Source of the DNA: Diaporthe sp. PMI_573
Lineage: Eukaryota; Ascomycota; Sordariomycetes; Diaporthales; Diaporthaceae
Length of the DNA stretch: 64,000 nt
Reading direction: 5' to 3'
NCBI GenBank assembly: GCA_021399435.1
Contig: JAJTUP010000001.1
Location: forward strand, 2,728,001-2,792,000
This document shows, in pieces, positions 63,361-64,000 of this stretch (its first letter is position 1; each line of letters begins with the position of its first letter). Both the position numbers and the translations under genes were made by a program. The notes below the pieces were generated by a model. The model had not been told where the DNA came from. It saw only the letters and a program-made list of their open reading frames with translations, and made no database searches.

Positions 63361-64000
63361 TCAAGACTGGTCCATGTCCTCGTCGCCATCTTCATCAACA
63401 TCCTCCCAGCCAGCTCCATCTTCGTCCTCGTCGTCCTCGTCTGGTAGGTCGCCCACTTCTGCATTTACCGTAGCGAGCAACTCCTTGGCGTGCTCTCCCA
63501 GCCTCTCATCCTCGTATTCCTGTGCCTCGAAAAGTAGCAGACACTGCGACAGCCACTGCCGTGCTCTGACCCACTCCTTCTTCCATGTGTCCTTAGGTTC
63601 TGCGCTCTTGTCGCCGTTCTCTGTACTGCTCGCTTCCAATTTGCCCTTCTCGCCCAGTGTGTAATGTGCCATTCCACCGAGATACCAAGCCTCCACACTC
63701 CCGTCGTCATCCAGCACCAGCCTGTCGCAGACCTCCACCGCTTGTTGTTGCAGGTCGCACTCGATCAACAGTCTCGCCAGGCTCACCCTGGACGGGAACG
63801 GAGGCACCCCAGGGTCCTCGGGCTCCAGATCCGTCCACAGCGCCATGCTCCTCTCCAGCGCCGCCACCGCGTCGTCCCTCCTGCTCTGGCTGACCCTCAC
63901 GTTCGCGACCGTCTGCCACGCGTCGGGAAGCTCGGGCGCCAGCATGGTGGCCTCGGTGATGAGCGCCTCGCACCGCGCCTCGGCGTCCTCCTCCCACGAC
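63361..64000 (-). CDS. ACL4: Acl4-like TPR chaperone of ribosomal protein L4, C-terminal part (5' cut by window)
   Basis: Acl4 is a TPR-fold dedicated chaperone that escorts Rpl4 to pre-ribosomes. The frame is open to the window edge, and 212 residues plus a stop are visible. The reading begins SWEEDAEARCEALITEA. TPR-like helices follow: PELPDAWQTVANVRVSQSRR, then DDAVAALERSMALWTDL, then SVEAWYLGGMAHYTLGE. A later helix pair is WVRARQWLSQCLLLFEAQEY. The C-terminus is strongly acidic (DEDDEDEDGAGWEDVDEDGD), as in Acl4, where the acidic end follows the TPR concave surface that binds basic Rpl4. The start codon and first TPRs lie right of the window. Another acidic-tailed TPR protein remains possible. 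Confidence 0.82.
   Translation of the reverse strand, partial: SWEEDAEARCEALITEATMLAPELPDAWQTVANVRVSQSRRDDAVAALERSMALWTDLEPEDPGVPPFPSRVSLARLLIECDLQQQAVEVCDRLVLDDDGSVEAWYLGGMAHYTLGEKGKLEASSTENGDKSAEPKDTWKKEWVRARQWLSQCLLLFEAQEYEDERLGEHAKELLATVNAEVGDLPDEDDEDEDGAGWEDVDEDGDEDMDQS

Overview
The window is nuclear DNA of a filamentous ascomycete, probably a sordariomycete. The evidence is short introns (about 50-145 bp) with GTRAGT-like donors and CTAAC/CTGAC branch sites, GC-rich third codon positions, and gene families and gene structures typical of Pezizomycotina. I rebuilt gene models by hand by joining open frames across consensus splice sites. All exon joins are therefore predictions, and no species can be named from the sequence alone. 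Twenty-six genes are called, 25 of them with good support; two run off the window ends (a PMR1-type Ca2+/Mn2+ ATPase on the left, an Acl4-like TPR protein on the right).

Layout. 0-20 kb is a compact housekeeping block: PMR1 C-terminus, COG4 (Golgi tether), mitochondrial rhomboid protease, a tail-anchored-looking unknown protein, a nucleolin/Nsr1-like protein, a complex I subunit of the PDSW/NDUFB10 type, mitochondrial ribosomal protein mL54, and a divergent pair of TFIID subunits (TAF7 and a TAF3-like BTP-domain protein). 20-38 kb is gene-poor, with a SLC35C2/Ymd8-like transporter, an RCR-type membrane protein and a BTB/POZ protein separated by three multi-kilobase stretches with microsatellites and a few coding-like fragments. 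38-47 kb looks accessory: a proline-iminopeptidase-like hydrolase, a divergent pair made of a pseudokinase with a HeLo-like N-terminal helical region and an active-looking serine/threonine kinase, and a secreted HEXXH metallopeptidase. 49-64 kb is again housekeeping: TMA22/DENR, a borealin-like protein, RPN10, TRAPP subunit Trs23, RPB4, a Cys-rich single-pass membrane protein, PUF6, a Gir2-like RWD protein and Acl4.

Shared themes are secretory-pathway and Golgi function (PMR1, COG4, Trs23, Ymd8-like), Pol II transcription (TAF7, TAF3, RPB4), and ribosome biogenesis and translation (Nsr1, mL54, TMA22, PUF6, Gir2, Acl4). The main points for a second look are the HeLo-like pseudokinase/kinase pair (an MLKL/RIPK-like arrangement), an initiation codon split by an intron in TRS23, and an in-frame, SUMO-site-rich extension just behind the TAF3 stop codon. 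No CRISPR array, intact transposon, rRNA or convincing tRNA was seen.
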